Notes: generated by a model from the letters alone, not told the origin. A stretch of 43,837 nucleotides of DNA from Pseudogulbenkiania ferrooxidans 2002 (GCF_000174355.1 NZ_ACIS01000006.1:196568-240404); one strand, 5' to 3'. Numbered from the stretch's first letter, positions 15,011 through 25,445 are shown. Numbers and translations: made by a program.

Positions 15011-15990
15011 TGCCCGTCACCGTTCTGCTGCTGGTAGTCGATCAGCACAGGGTCGCGTTGCTTGCGGGCGTTGGCGCGCTCGGCCAGCTGCTTCAGGGCG
15101 GCCAGAGACTCGGCCTGTTTGGCGGCGAAGTCCTGCAGCGAGAGGGTAGCCTGGGTATCCTCGCCACGCTGCAACTTGCCCATCTGCTGCTCTTCCTGCT
15201 CGATCGCCTTCGGCGTCATGCCCATGTCGGACAGAGACAGGTTGTTCCTGGACAGGAATTCCTGCAGCGGTTTGAGCAGCGGGTGGGCTTTCACCTCCAT
15301 GATGGTGCGCTTCTTGCCGGTCTCGAAATCGTTGTACTCGCCGATCACGATGTCACCCTCACGCGTCACCGCCCAGGCCGGATGCTCCAGCTTCACGCCG
15401 TCGGCGATGATAGTTTGCAGGATCTGCTGGATGATCGCGGTGATGCTCGCCTGGATGCTCGAGTAGATCGGCACTAGGTGCTTCGGGTTGCGCTGCTCGA
15501 ACGCCGCATGGTGGACCATGAACAACTGCGTCTGTTTGACGCAGGCCGGCTGCTGGGCGCAATAGGTGTGGTCGACGTCGCAGCTGCTGCAGGCCGGGTA
15601 TTTCCCCGGGCGGGACGGGAAATACTGCGCCGTCTCGGCCGCCATGCCGTGCTTCATCGCGTTGAAGCGTGTGCGCAGCGCCTCTTCCGGGGTGGGGTGT
15701 CCCTCGATGTTCTTCGTGACAGCCGCTTTGCCCGCCGACGTTTTCGGTCCGGTGGCATTCGCCCAAGCCTTCACCAGCGCCTTGTGGAATGGCGCCTGGC
15801 CAGTCTCTCGGCCGCACAGCGGACACGCCGCCGCGTATGCAAACGGGTGGTGTTCGAGCTCCGCCGCATCGTCCACCCGCAACGGCTCGGCGTCGAAGGT
15901 ATGACGGCACGGGCTACAGCGGAAGGTTACGGTGTCGAGGGGTAAAGAGAGGTCACGCTTCGGGGCCATGATGGCATTGAAAGCCACCAT
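15007..15990 (-). CDS. Zinc-cluster phage protein in the small-terminase position
   Basis: A 327-aa protein just upstream of the large terminase, where the DNA-recognising small subunit normally lies. It carries two cysteine clusters: Cys25, Cys28, Cys56, Cys59 (a zinc-ribbon spacing), and Cys134, Cys137, Cys144, Cys150. Between them, GPKTSAGKAAVTKNIEGHPTPEEALRTRFNAMKHG resembles the HTH-like 'N..KHG' segment found in phage packaging and recombination proteins. The C-terminal third is a long charged helix, suiting oligomerisation. Two starts are possible (15,990 or 15,969, MAPKRDL); neither has a good ribosome site. It is much longer than most small terminases, so the role is inferred from place. 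Confidence 0.6.
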   Translation of the reverse strand: MVAFNAIMAPKRDLSLPLDTVTFRCSPCRHTFDAEPLRVDDAAELEHHPFAYAAACPLCGRETGQAPFHKALVKAWANATGPKTSAGKAAVTKNIEGHPTPEEALRTRFNAMKHGMAAETAQYFPSRPGKYPACSSCDVDHTYCAQQPACVKQTQLFMVHHAAFEQRNPKHLVPIYSSIQASITAIIQQILQTIIADGVKLEHPAWAVTREGDIVIGEYNDFETGKKRTIMEVKAHPLLKPLQEFLSRNNLSLSDMGMTPKAIEQEEQQMGKLQRGEDTQATLSLQDFAAKQAESLAALKQLAERANARKQRDPVLIDYQQQNGDGQ

Positions 15991-15994
15991 GGCC

Positions 15995-16013
15995 TGCGGG
16001 ATAAGGGGGGGAT
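15995..16013 (-). repeat. Seven-G motif, copy 3
   Basis: Plus strand GCGGGATAAGGGGGGGATT, ending just upstream (minus strand sense) of the small-terminase-like start and about 23 bases past the 151-aa gene stop. It is closest to the copy at 8921-8938. If it is a promoter element the nearer start (15,990) would leave almost no leader, which favours the 15,969 start. Confidence 0.6.
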
Positions 16014-16035
16014 TGAACCTTATTGTAAGATTCGG

Positions 16036-16491
16036 TCAGCTATTTGTGAGAATGTTTGTGATTATTCTTGGAGCTGCTGCGAGCGCTGCATTGAAAGTTT
16101 GCTGCGCAAGTTGCCGGAATGTTTCATTTTTAGCTTCGTTTGCTCCAGAAGAGAGCGCTTCCTTGATCTGATCAATGAGTGGGGTCTTCCCATCAAGAGA
16201 ATCAGGCGTTGATCCGAGTATCGTAAGACCCCGGAGGGTAAGACGGGCCTGATGCACCTTACTGTTGTCCTTTAAGGCCCCCTTGTGTGTGAGAAATCCC
16301 TCTTGAGCAAGAAAATCAATGGCCTGCCCTGCTGCCATGAGCGAGTTCCATGTCAACGTCTCATCCGCATCTTGTGGGATGACTTCCATTGCAATCGCAT
16401 TGATGTTCAAGTCTATGGGTTGTGGAAATGCCTCATACAGTTTCTTAAAAATAACCAGCGTAATGCGGTTGAAAAAGGTGATGTTGTCCAT
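16036..16491 (-). CDS. Unknown protein at the right border of the prophage
   Basis: A 151-aa protein that is AT-richer than the phage structural genes. A ribosome site AGGGAG lies 6 bases before the ATG. Residues 1-100 (RITLVIFKKLYEAFPQPIDLNINAIAMEV ... MAAGQAIDFLAQEGFLTHKG ... ARLTLRGLTILGS) read like a winged-helix domain: helices followed by a 'G-F-L' turn and a beta wing. Residues 105-151 form a second helical part with Ala-rich C-terminus. It is the outermost phage-side gene, upstream of the packaging genes. A DNA-binding regulator or accessory cargo gene both fit; I do not recognise the family. Confidence 0.65.
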   Translation of the reverse strand: MDNITFFNRITLVIFKKLYEAFPQPIDLNINAIAMEVIPQDADETLTWNSLMAAGQAIDFLAQEGFLTHKGALKDNSKVHQARLTLRGLTILGSTPDSLDGKTPLIDQIKEALSSGANEAKNETFRQLAQQTFNAALAAAPRIITNILTNS

Positions 16492-16674
16492 CTATAGCTC
16501 CCTGAACCAACCAACTAGTTGATGACATATGCTGATGATGTATATCTAGTAAAGCAGGGAAGGGCAGATAGTGACCAGGGATTTCAGGCGGCGGCGCGGA
16601 TGAAACGAGAAGGCAGGTCGAAAGCGGCGACGGTGGTTCGTAGTAAGCCCTGCTCGGGGAGCCAAAGTTTCATG

Positions 16675-16701
16675 AAAGCCAGCACATCGTGCTGGCTTTT
16701 T
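16675..16701 (+). terminator. Intrinsic terminator near prophage border
   Basis: Perfect 11-base stem AAAGCCAGCAC (16,675-16,685) / GTGCTGGCTTT (16,689-16,699) with loop ATC and a T run to 16,701. No intact plus-strand gene lies just upstream, so it probably ended a host gene that the prophage displaced or separated from it. Confidence 0.75.
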
Positions 16702-16714
16702 GCGTTTCCGGCAG

Positions 16715-16873
16715 ATGTCTTGCCTGCCCAACCCCCCCCGCGCCCGCCTGCGAGGCGACACCATCCCCATCGCCAGCTGGTTCTTTCCGGGCGAACGACA
16801 CGACCGCCTCACCGGCAACCCCACTGTCCGGGACAAACGGCTGGGCGTGCCGCTGGTGCGCCGTCGGCCGTGA
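16715..16873 (+). CDS. Doubtful 52-aa frame, possible gene remnant
   Basis: ATG at 16,715 to TGA at 16,871-16,873, with GC-ending codons like the host genes. It encodes a basic peptide (middle part [20 protein letters not shown], end VPLVRRRP). There is no ribosome site, and the frame opens just after the terminator hairpin. It could be the 3' remnant of a host gene or chance. Function not recognised. Confidence 0.2.
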   Translation: MSCLPNPPRARLRGDTIPIASWFFPGERHDRLTGNPTVRDKRLGVPLVRRRP

Positions 16874-16924
16874 GGGATGCCGGGGTGTCATGCAGGCCTG
16901 GCTCGGCGGGCCACGGCGCCGCGG

Positions 16925-16985
16925 TAGTTGTGATGGCGGAGCGCCTGTACAACAATGCTTTATGACACTCCTCTCGCCACACTCG
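16925..16985 (+). promoter_or_regulatory. Probable fluoride riboswitch (crcB motif)
   Basis: Directly upstream of crcB the RNA contains GATGG (16,932-16,936) followed by CGGAG and CGCC, then about 20 bases on ATGACACTCC (16,962-16,971). The fluoride riboswitch core is GAUGG-G-UUCGCC followed by AUGACUCCUA, with GGAG pairing to CUCC; both parts are present here with one-base differences. Fluoride binding would relieve repression of the exporter. The start codon follows 17 bases later without a clear Shine-Dalgarno. Confidence 0.5.
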
Positions 16986-16988
16986 CCC

Positions 16989-17372
16989 ATGACCAAGATT
17001 CTCGCCATCTGTGCCGGTGCTTCGAGCGGCGCCTTGTTGCGCTGGATGCTGGGCCTGCGCCTGAACGCGCTGCTGCCGTCGCTGCCGCTCGGCACGCTGT
17101 GCGCCAACCTGCTGGGAGGCTACCTGATCGGCTTCATCATCGCCCTCTTGGCGCAGCATGCGACCCTGCCGCCGGAGTGGCGCCTGTTGCTGATAACCGG
17201 CTTCCTGGGCGGCCTGACCACCTTTTCGACGTTCTCGGCCGAGGTGGTGGAGTTGTTGCAGCAGGGGCGTTTGGGCTGGGCGGCGGCGGCCATCCTGGCA
17301 CACGTGATGGGCTCGCTGCTGATGACCCTGCTGGGCCTCTACAGCTACGCGTGGTTGCGCTCGCTAGTCTGA
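16989..17372 (+). CDS. crcB: Fluoride channel/exporter CrcB (Fluc)
   Basis: A 127-aa inner-membrane protein of the CrcB/Fluc family, which forms dual-topology dimers that let fluoride leave the cell. Four membrane helices are visible: about 2-22, 30-56, 64-86 and 96-122. The family marks are GALLRW near the start, [15 protein letters not shown] (Asn of the pore) and [15 protein letters not shown] with the paired Phe residues. Start MTKILAIC is preferred; an in-frame ATG at 16,962 would lie inside the riboswitch. The stop overlaps the convergent LysR stop by 9 bases. Confidence 0.95.
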   Translation: MTKILAICAGASSGALLRWMLGLRLNALLPSLPLGTLCANLLGGYLIGFIIALLAQHATLPPEWRLLLITGFLGGLTTFSTFSAEVVELLQQGRLGWAAAAILAHVMGSLLMTLLGLYSYAWLRSLV

Positions 17373-18272
17373 CACCGGCTCGCCGTGATCGGCGCTGAGC
17401 AGGGCGTCCAGCAACAGCCGCGCCTGTGCCGGCAGGCTGTCGATATCTTTCACGCACAGCTGCAGTTCGCGTATCGCCCACGGGTCGGCCAATTCCACCA
17501 CGTGCAGCGCATGGCTCTGGGCCAGACTCCGCGCCGAGCGGGCCGGCAGGATGGCCAGCCCGGCGTTGCGTCCCACCAAAGTGGCCACGGCGGCGAAGCT
17601 GGAAACGCGCAGCCGCAGGCGTAGCGCCTTGCCCTTGCGCCGCGCCATGCTTTCCACGAAGCCTTGCATGGCGCTGGTTTCGGTCAGGCCGACGAAGGCG
17701 TGATCGAGCAAGGCGGCGAACGCGACCGAAGCCGTGCCGTGGAGCGGGTGCGTGGGGCCGCAAATCACCACCAGGCGGTCGCGTGCAAACGGCAGCAAGG
17801 GCAGCCGTTCCACCCCCAGGCTGCCGTCCAGGATGCCGATATCGGCCTCGCCGTCTTCGATCGCCGTGACGATGTCGCGGCTCGGGCGCTCGGCCAGCAC
17901 GACATCCAGCTCGGGCTGCGCCGCCAGAAAGCGGCCCAGCAGGTCCGGCAGGAATTCGTTGCTGGCGACGCTGTTGGCCATCAGCCGGATTTCCCGTCGC
18001 ACGCCCTGGCTGAGCCGCCCCATGTCGCCGTTCAGCTGCTCGGAGCCGAGCAAGAGACGCCGGGCGTGATGCAGCAGCACGTCGCCGGCGTGGGTGAGGG
18101 CGATGCCGCGCGAGTGGCGTTCCACCAGCTGCACCCCGTACAGGTCTTCCAGCTTTTTCAGGCGCTGGCTGGCGGCGGAGAGCGCCATCGGGAAGCGTTC
18201 GGCGGCCTCGGTCAGGCTGCCGCTCTCGGCCAGGGCGGTGAACAGTTTCAGGTCGATGAAGTCGAGTCGCAT
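17364..18272 (-). CDS. LysR-family transcriptional regulator
   Basis: A 302-aa LysR regulator. The N-terminal winged helix-turn-helix (about 1-60) reads [60 protein letters not shown], and the effector-binding domain (about 90-295) follows. Start 18,272 is where the conserved domain begins; the longer frame upstream runs through the intergenic region. It is divergent from an EamA-type permease with a T-N11-A palindrome between them, so it probably controls that permease and itself. The effector cannot be told from sequence. Confidence 0.92.
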   Translation of the reverse strand: MRLDFIDLKLFTALAESGSLTEAAERFPMALSAASQRLKKLEDLYGVQLVERHSRGIALTHAGDVLLHHARRLLLGSEQLNGDMGRLSQGVRREIRLMANSVASNEFLPDLLGRFLAAQPELDVVLAERPSRDIVTAIEDGEADIGILDGSLGVERLPLLPFARDRLVVICGPTHPLHGTASVAFAALLDHAFVGLTETSAMQGFVESMARRKGKALRLRLRVSSFAAVATLVGRNAGLAILPARSARSLAQSHALHVVELADPWAIRELQLCVKDIDSLPAQARLLLDALLSADHGEPVSD

Positions 18273-18389
18273 GGTGCGGGGTTTCCACAGAGGGGAGGGG
18301 CGCGGATTGACCGGCGCGCCACGGCTGCAGCAGGCAAGCCGGTCCCGGGAAAACGAACCCCGCCATTGAGCCTTCGTGTTTGGAGAAGT

Positions 18390-18402
18390 TTGGCTACGCC
18401 AA
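18390..18402. promoter_or_regulatory. LysR-type T-N11-A operator
   Basis: TTGGCTACGCCAA is a perfect 5-base inverted repeat with T and A exactly 11 bases apart, the LysR regulator consensus form. It lies between the divergent LysR and EamA genes, 59 bases before the permease start. Confidence 0.6.
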
Positions 18403-18460
18403 CAACATAACGGCGTGCCGGCACTTCTCGCCATAATAGGCCGAAAACAAGGAACCTGAC

Positions 18461-19393
18461 ATGATCGAAGCACAGAAACCGCTGCCGCTGGCTGGCCGTG
18501 TCGCCTTCGCGAAAAACAAAGGTGTGGCCATGGCCCTGTTGGCGGCGCTGGGGTTTTCCGCCAAGGCGGTGTTCGTCAAACTGGGATATCGCTACGGCGC
18601 CGGCGCCGAAGCCCTGCTGGTGTTGCGCATGGCCTTCGCCCTGCCGTTCTTCCTGCTGATGGCGTGGCGCAGCGGCGTGGCCGGCGGTGCGCGCCGTCTG
18701 GAGCGGCGCGACTGGCGGCAACTGGCGCTGCTGGGCTTGCTGGGCTACTACCTCTCCAGCCTGCTGGATTTCATCGGCCTGCAATACGTCTCGGCGGCGC
18801 TGGAGCGGCTCACGCTGTTTCTCTACCCGACGCTGGTGTTGTTCATCTCGGTGCTGTGGCTGGGCAAGCGCTACCCGGCCAAGGTGTGGCTGGGGGTCGG
18901 GCTGGCCTATCTCGGCATCGCCCTCGCTTTCGTACAGGATCTGCGCGACGCCGGGCTGGGTAGCCAGGCGCTGATCGGCCTGGCCTGGGTCATTGCCAGC
19001 ACCGTGAGCTATGCCCTGTACCTGGTCGGCTCGGGGGAGGCGATCGCCCGCATCGGCGCCACCCGTTTCGCCGCGCTGGCGACGCTGGTGGCGTGCCTGA
19101 CGGTATTCGTCCACTTCGCCGTGACCACGCCGCTGACGGCGCTGCTTCTGCCCGGGCCGGTGTACCTGATCGGACTCGCCATGGGGGTGTTCAGCACGGT
19201 GCTGCCGGTGTGGTGCCTCAACGTCGCGATCCGCCAGCTCGGCGCCGGCAAGGCGGCCTCGGTCGGCACGCTGGGGCCGGTATTGACCATGGCGATGGGC
19301 TGGCTGGTCCTCGGCGAGAGCCTGACCGGGTTGCAGGTGTTGGGCGCGGCGCTGGTGATCGGCGGGGTGGGGGTGGTCGGGCGCAGCAAGTGA
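18461..19393 (+). CDS. EamA/DMT-family membrane transporter
   Basis: A 310-aa permease of the drug/metabolite transporter superfamily with about ten membrane helices in two EamA repeats. The first repeat covers about residues 24-155 (MALLAALGFSAKAVFVKLGYRYG ... ALERLTLFLYPTLVLFISVLWLGKRYP) and the second about 172-305 (AWVIASTVSYALYLVGSGEAI ... AASVGTLGPVLTMAMGWLVLGESLTGLQVLGAALVIGGV). The 'LYPTLVLFIS' and 'GPVLTMAMGWLVLGE' ends of each repeat are family hallmarks. Substrate unknown; relatives export amino acids or other metabolites. Likely controlled by the divergent LysR protein. A bidirectional terminator follows at 19,447. Confidence 0.9.
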   Translation: MIEAQKPLPLAGRVAFAKNKGVAMALLAALGFSAKAVFVKLGYRYGAGAEALLVLRMAFALPFFLLMAWRSGVAGGARRLERRDWRQLALLGLLGYYLSSLLDFIGLQYVSAALERLTLFLYPTLVLFISVLWLGKRYPAKVWLGVGLAYLGIALAFVQDLRDAGLGSQALIGLAWVIASTVSYALYLVGSGEAIARIGATRFAALATLVACLTVFVHFAVTTPLTALLLPGPVYLIGLAMGVFSTVLPVWCLNVAIRQLGAGKAASVGTLGPVLTMAMGWLVLGESLTGLQVLGAALVIGGVGVVGRSK

Positions 19394-19411
19394 GCGGGCG
19401 GTCGTGACGGG

Positions 19412-19427
19412 AAAAGGTTGGCCGAAG
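19412..19427 (+). repeat. Half copy of the AAGGTTGGCCGAAG stem-loop repeat
   Basis: AAAAGGTTGGCCGAAG here equals the left arm of the terminators at 29,010 and 29,696. No complementary right arm follows, so it cannot fold alone. It sits between the permease stop and the alaS-side terminator. Confidence 0.6.
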
Positions 19428-19446
19428 ATCGGTAGCTGGACATGAA

Positions 19447-19474
19447 AAAGCCGCATGGAATTCCATGCGGCTTT
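19447..19474. terminator. Bidirectional terminator between EamA permease and alaS
   Basis: A perfect 28-base palindrome: AAAGCCGCATGGAA joined directly to its complement TTCCATGCGGCTTT. The minus strand has a further TT after the stem. Convergent genes on both sides end near it, so it should stop transcription from both. Confidence 0.85.
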
Positions 19475-19506
19475 GTCCTGGCTGCGCGGGGCGCGTTCGG
19501 GGTGGC

Positions 19507-22140
<2,634 letters not shown>

Positions 22141-22220
22141 AAATATTGTTTCGTCAGGGTCTAAGACGGGCCGCCAACCGGGTTGTTGCGGCGCACTACA
22201 TCGAGCATGGCTCGATTGTG

Positions 22221-22679
22221 TCAAGCCGTCCCGGTGCTGGCAAGGGTTTCGGCCCGCTTCTTGACGGCTTCGTTCATGCCGAGGAAGCCGTTTCGGGTGT
22301 GGTTGAGCAGGGTTTCGGAAAACAGCGGGGTCAACAGGCCCTGGAAGGTCTCGCGCTGGTACAGCCGGGTGGTGCCGGCATCCAGCACCTCCAGTTCAAA
22401 GGCGTGCACGCCGCAAAACAGCGGCTGGGCCAGCAAGGTGCCGCGCCAGACCAGCTTGAGGCCCGGTTCGAGCTCGATCAGGGTGGGGCGGAAGGTCATG
22501 CGCCGCGCCTGCGGCGGATGCACCGTGACGCACAGCCGCGCACCGCGCTGCAGCTTGCCGTGCAGGCCGACGATGAACGGGTTCCAGTACGGATAGCTGG
22601 GCCAGTCGGTGAGCACCTGCCAGATCTGGTCGGGGCTGGCCTGGATGTCGATACGGCTGTCGATGGTCTTGATTGGCAT
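22221..22679 (-). CDS. SRPBCC (START-like) ligand-binding protein
   Basis: A 152-aa protein with the START/Bet v1-like fold: beta strand [36 protein letters not shown], strands [32 protein letters not shown] and a long C-terminal helix. Members bind hydrophobic ligands or act in polyketide aromatisation and stress; no catalytic residues identify a role here. It lies between recX and alaS, 4 bases after recX, so it may share the recA-recX message. Confidence 0.8.
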   Translation of the reverse strand: MPIKTIDSRIDIQASPDQIWQVLTDWPSYPYWNPFIVGLHGKLQRGARLCVTVHPPQARRMTFRPTLIELEPGLKLVWRGTLLAQPLFCGVHAFELEVLDAGTTRLYQRETFQGLLTPLFSETLLNHTRNGFLGMNEAVKKRAETLASTGTA

Positions 22680-22683
22680 CGCC

Positions 22684-23139
22684 CTAATCCTCCGCGTCGG
22701 TAAAGTCCTCGTCCACCGTTCCTTGCAGCACCCGGCGGATCACGTCCATCGGGAAGCCACGCGTGGCGAGAAACCGCATTTGCTTCATCTTGTCCTGGGG
22801 CGTGGCGGGCGGCGTGCCGAACTTGCGCTGCCACAGCGAGAGCGCCACGGCCGTGTCGTCCTGCTGCGCCAGCGCCGTCTCGATTGCTTCCCGGTCCAGC
22901 CCTTTTTCTCGCATCGCCTGGGCGATGCGGCGGCTGCCGTACTTGCGGCCCTTGACGTCGGCAAACTGCTCGGCAAAACGGTGGTCGGATTGCCAGCCGT
23001 TGGCCGCCAGCTCGTCGAGCAGGGCGGCCAGCTGTTCTGCGCTCTCGGCAAACGGCGCGAGCCGCCGCTCCAGTTCCCGGCGCGAATATTCGCGCCGGGA
23101 GAGGAGGTCGACGGCCCGCGCTTTCAGGCTTTTCGTCAT
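22684..23139 (-). CDS. recX: Regulatory protein RecX
   Basis: A 151-aa RecX, the small helical inhibitor that binds along RecA filaments. It shows the RecX repeats: LKARAVDLLSRREYSRRELERRL, then LLDELAANGWQSDHRFAEQFADVKGRKYGSRRIAQAMREKGLD and a third helical repeat with FLATRGFPMDVIRRVL. It begins 8 bases after the recA stop, the usual arrangement, and both are presumably transcribed from the recA promoter. Confidence 0.95.
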   Translation of the reverse strand: MTKSLKARAVDLLSRREYSRRELERRLAPFAESAEQLAALLDELAANGWQSDHRFAEQFADVKGRKYGSRRIAQAMREKGLDREAIETALAQQDDTAVALSLWQRKFGTPPATPQDKMKQMRFLATRGFPMDVIRRVLQGTVDEDFTDAED

Positions 23140-23147
23140 GCGCCGGA

Positions 23148-24203
23148 TCAGAACATGCCGTCAGCCAGCTCTTCCTCTTCCGGCTGGCCTTCGGTGATGG
23201 CGACATTGATGCCGACCGCCTCGCGAATCTTGCCTTCGATCTCGCGCGCGATGGCCGGGTTGTCCTTCAGCCACAGACGGGTGTTGTCCTTGCCCTGGCC
23301 AATCTTCTGGCCGTTGTAGCTGTACCAGGCGCCGGATTTCTCGACGAAGCCATGCTCCACGCCCAGCTCGACGATTTCGCCCTCGCGCGAGATGCCTTCG
23401 CCGTACAGGATGTCGAAGCCGGCCTGACGGAACGGCGGCGATACCTTGTTCTTGACCACTTTGACGCGGGTCTCGTTACCGATGATTTCCTCGCCCTTCT
23501 TGATGCCGCCGATACGACGGATGTCGAGGCGCACCGAGGCGTAGAACTTCAGCGCGTTGCCGCCGGTGGTGGTCTCCGGGCTGCCGAACATCACGCCGAT
23601 CTTCATGCGGATCTGGTTGATGAAGATCACCAGGGTGTTGGTGCGCTTGATGTTGCCGGTCAGCTTGCGCAGCGCCTGGCTCATCAGGCGGGCGTGCAGG
23701 CCGACGTGGTTGTCGCCCATTTCGCCTTCGATTTCGGCCTTCGGCACCAGGGCCGCCACCGAGTCGACCACGATCACGTCGACGCCGCTGGAACGCACCA
23801 GCATGTCACAGATTTCCAGCGCCTGTTCGCCGGTGTCCGGCTGCGAGATCAGCAGGTCTTCGACGTTGACACCGAGCTTCTGGGCGTAGGTCGGGTCGAG
23901 CGCGTTTTCGGCGTCGATGTAGGCGCAGGTGCCGCCCAGTTTCTGTGCCTCGGCGACCACCTGCAGACACAGCGTGGTCTTGCCGGACGACTCCGGGCCG
24001 TAGATTTCCACCACGCGACCGCGCGGCAGGCCTCCCACGCCCAGCGCCAGATCGAGGCCGAGCGAGCCGGTCGAGATGACCTGCAGGTTCTCGGTGATCT
24101 GGTTGTCGCTCATGCGCATGATCGAACCCTTGCCGAATTGTTTCTCAATCTGGGCCAGGGCAGCCGCCAGTGCGCGGCTCTTGTCTTCGGAACGCTCCGC
24201 CAT
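23148..24203 (-). CDS. recA: Recombinase RecA
   Basis: A 351-aa RecA, the ATP-dependent strand-exchange protein and SOS co-protease. Walker [10 protein letters not shown] lies at about residues 66-74, Walker [13 protein letters not shown] at about 140-151, and DNA loop L2 is near [30 protein letters not shown]. The start [12 protein letters not shown] is preceded by GGAGACAGC and matches normal RecA starts; the longer frame is antisense to hrcA. Acidic C-terminus [15 protein letters not shown] sigma-70-like promoter lies at 24,244-24,271, but no LexA box is visible in the gap to hrcA. Confidence 0.99.
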   Translation of the reverse strand: MAERSEDKSRALAAALAQIEKQFGKGSIMRMSDNQITENLQVISTGSLGLDLALGVGGLPRGRVVEIYGPESSGKTTLCLQVVAEAQKLGGTCAYIDAENALDPTYAQKLGVNVEDLLISQPDTGEQALEICDMLVRSSGVDVIVVDSVAALVPKAEIEGEMGDNHVGLHARLMSQALRKLTGNIKRTNTLVIFINQIRMKIGVMFGSPETTTGGNALKFYASVRLDIRRIGGIKKGEEIIGNETRVKVVKNKVSPPFRQAGFDILYGEGISREGEIVELGVEHGFVEKSGAWYSYNGQKIGQGKDNTRLWLKDNPAIAREIEGKIREAVGINVAITEGQPEEEELADGMF

Positions 24204-24243
24204 GCTGTCTCCAAAAATCGGGTTTGATAAAACGTACCGCCGG

Positions 24244-24271
24244 ATTATCGCACAAAGCCCATGGCGCTCAA
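24244..24271 (-). promoter_or_regulatory. Candidate recA promoter
   Basis: On the minus strand, TTGAGC (24,266-24,271) and GATAAT (24,244-24,249) are 16 bases apart and lead into recA about 40 bases on. No CTGT-N8-ACAG LexA site overlaps it. Confidence 0.5.
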
Positions 24272-24368
24272 ACGCGGGCATGCGCGCGCCGGCCAAGCGC
24301 GATCTGCCGGGAGGCGCTTGAAATGCCGGGGAATGCAGCCACTTCTCACTCCACGGGGGACGTGTAAA

Positions 24369-25396
24369 ATGATTGGCATGCTGAACGAACGCGCGCAACG
24401 CCTGCTGAAAGCTCTGGTCGAGCGCTACATCGCCGACGGGCAGCCGGTCGGTTCCCGCACGCTGGCCATGGTGGCGGGGCTGGACCTGTCCCCGGCCTCG
24501 ATTCGCAACGTGCTGGCCGATCTCGAAGAGATGGGGCTGGTTGCCTCGCCGCACACCTCGGCTGGCCGTATACCGACCGCCAAGGGCTACCGCCTGTTCG
24601 TCGACCGGATGCTGACCATAAGGCCGCTGGAAGAGGGCACGCTGCACGAGCTGGAACACAGCCTGCAGCCGGACAGCCCGCAGCGCATCGCCCAGTCGGC
24701 CTCGTCGCTGCTGTCCGATCTCACCCATTTTGCCGGCGTGGTGATCACCCCGCAGCGCCTCGACGTGGCCTTCCGCCAGGTCGAGTTCCTGCGTCTGTCG
24801 GAGCGGCGCATCCTGCTGATCCTGGTGACCATGGACGGCGACGTGCAGAATCACCTGCTCAATCCGTCGCGCGACTACTCGCCGACCGAGCTGATCGAGG
24901 CCGCCAACTTCCTCAACCAGCACTACGCCGGTCAGGGCTTGACCAGCATCGCGCAGCGATGGAGAGCGAGCTGCACCAGCTCAAGGGGGATATCACCGAG
25001 CTGATGGCGGCGGCGATCCGCTTCGGCCAGAGCGCGATGAGCGACGTGCCGGCCTCGGTGGTGATCGCCGGCGGTACCAACCTGCTGAACGTCAGCGATC
25101 TCTCCGACGACCTGACGCGGTTGCGCGAGCTGTTCGAGACCTTCGAGCGCAAGACCGAGCTGCTCGAGCTGCTCAACCAGAGCCGCAACGCGCAGGGGGT
25201 CAATATTTTCATCGGCGAGGAGTCGGGGGTGGTGACTCTGGGCGAGTGCTCGATCGTGACCGCGCCCTACTGCATCAACGGCCAGGTGGTGGGCACGCTC
25301 GGCGTGGTGGGCCCGACCCGCATGGCCTACGAGCGCGTCATTCCCATCGTGGACATTACCTCGCGCCTGGTGTCGAGCGCGCTGTCCTATCAATAA
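24369..25396 (+). pseudogene. hrcA: Heat-inducible repressor HrcA, frameshifted
   Basis: HrcA binds CIRCE elements and represses groESL/dnaK. The first frame (24,369 to about 24,961) gives [81 protein letters not shown] through [16 protein letters not shown]. The conserved rest ([16 protein letters not shown] ... VGPTRMAYERVIPIVDITSRLVSSALSY) is one frame away and ends at 25,396. The total of 1,028 bases is one short of a 343-codon gene, so one base is missing near cagcg|atggag (about 24,957-24,961). As read, a protein of about 212 residues with an aberrant tail is made. A sequencing error is equally possible. GGGGGA precedes the start. Confidence 0.88.
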
Positions 25397-25445
25397 ACCC
25401 AGTCGGTCGGCGTGGTGCCGGCGGATGCCTTACCGGAACGCCCTG

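Larger units (their letters stand above)
1..16520 (-). mobile_element. Partial prophage, late (head, lysis, tail) genes
   Basis: Nearly all genes from the left edge to about 16,500 are phage structural or lysis genes on the minus strand. They are tightly packed, with many ATGA stop/start overlaps. Terminase, portal and F-like head protein resemble the Mu head set, and the sheath and tube show a contractile tail. Early genes (integrase or transposase, repressor, replication) are absent to the right of the terminase, where a Mu genome would have them, so this is probably a Mu-headed phage with a different early region lying beyond the left edge. The right end is set by the switch to host genes (crcB). 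I see no tRNA or obvious att repeat, so the boundary at about 16,520 is an estimate. Confidence 0.9.
16492..16988. other. Prophage-chromosome junction, about 500 bases without a confident gene
   Basis: This stretch holds a 10-base palindrome CAACTAGTTG (16,512-16,521), the probable phage border, a strong plus-strand terminator (16,675-16,699), a doubtful 52-codon frame (16,715-16,873) and the probable crcB fluoride riboswitch (16,925-16,985). No tRNA or tmRNA end is visible. GC rises sharply to the right of about 16,570, suggesting host DNA from there on. Confidence 0.6.

Noticed and set aside
1-16520. Complete Mu-type transposable prophage
   Set aside because: The head genes are Mu-like, but no A/B transposase or Mu end is present to the right of the terminase where Mu has its early genes.
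16500-16720. tRNA or tmRNA 3' end used as attachment site
   Set aside because: No CCA-ended acceptor stem or T-loop GGTTCRA pattern could be read.
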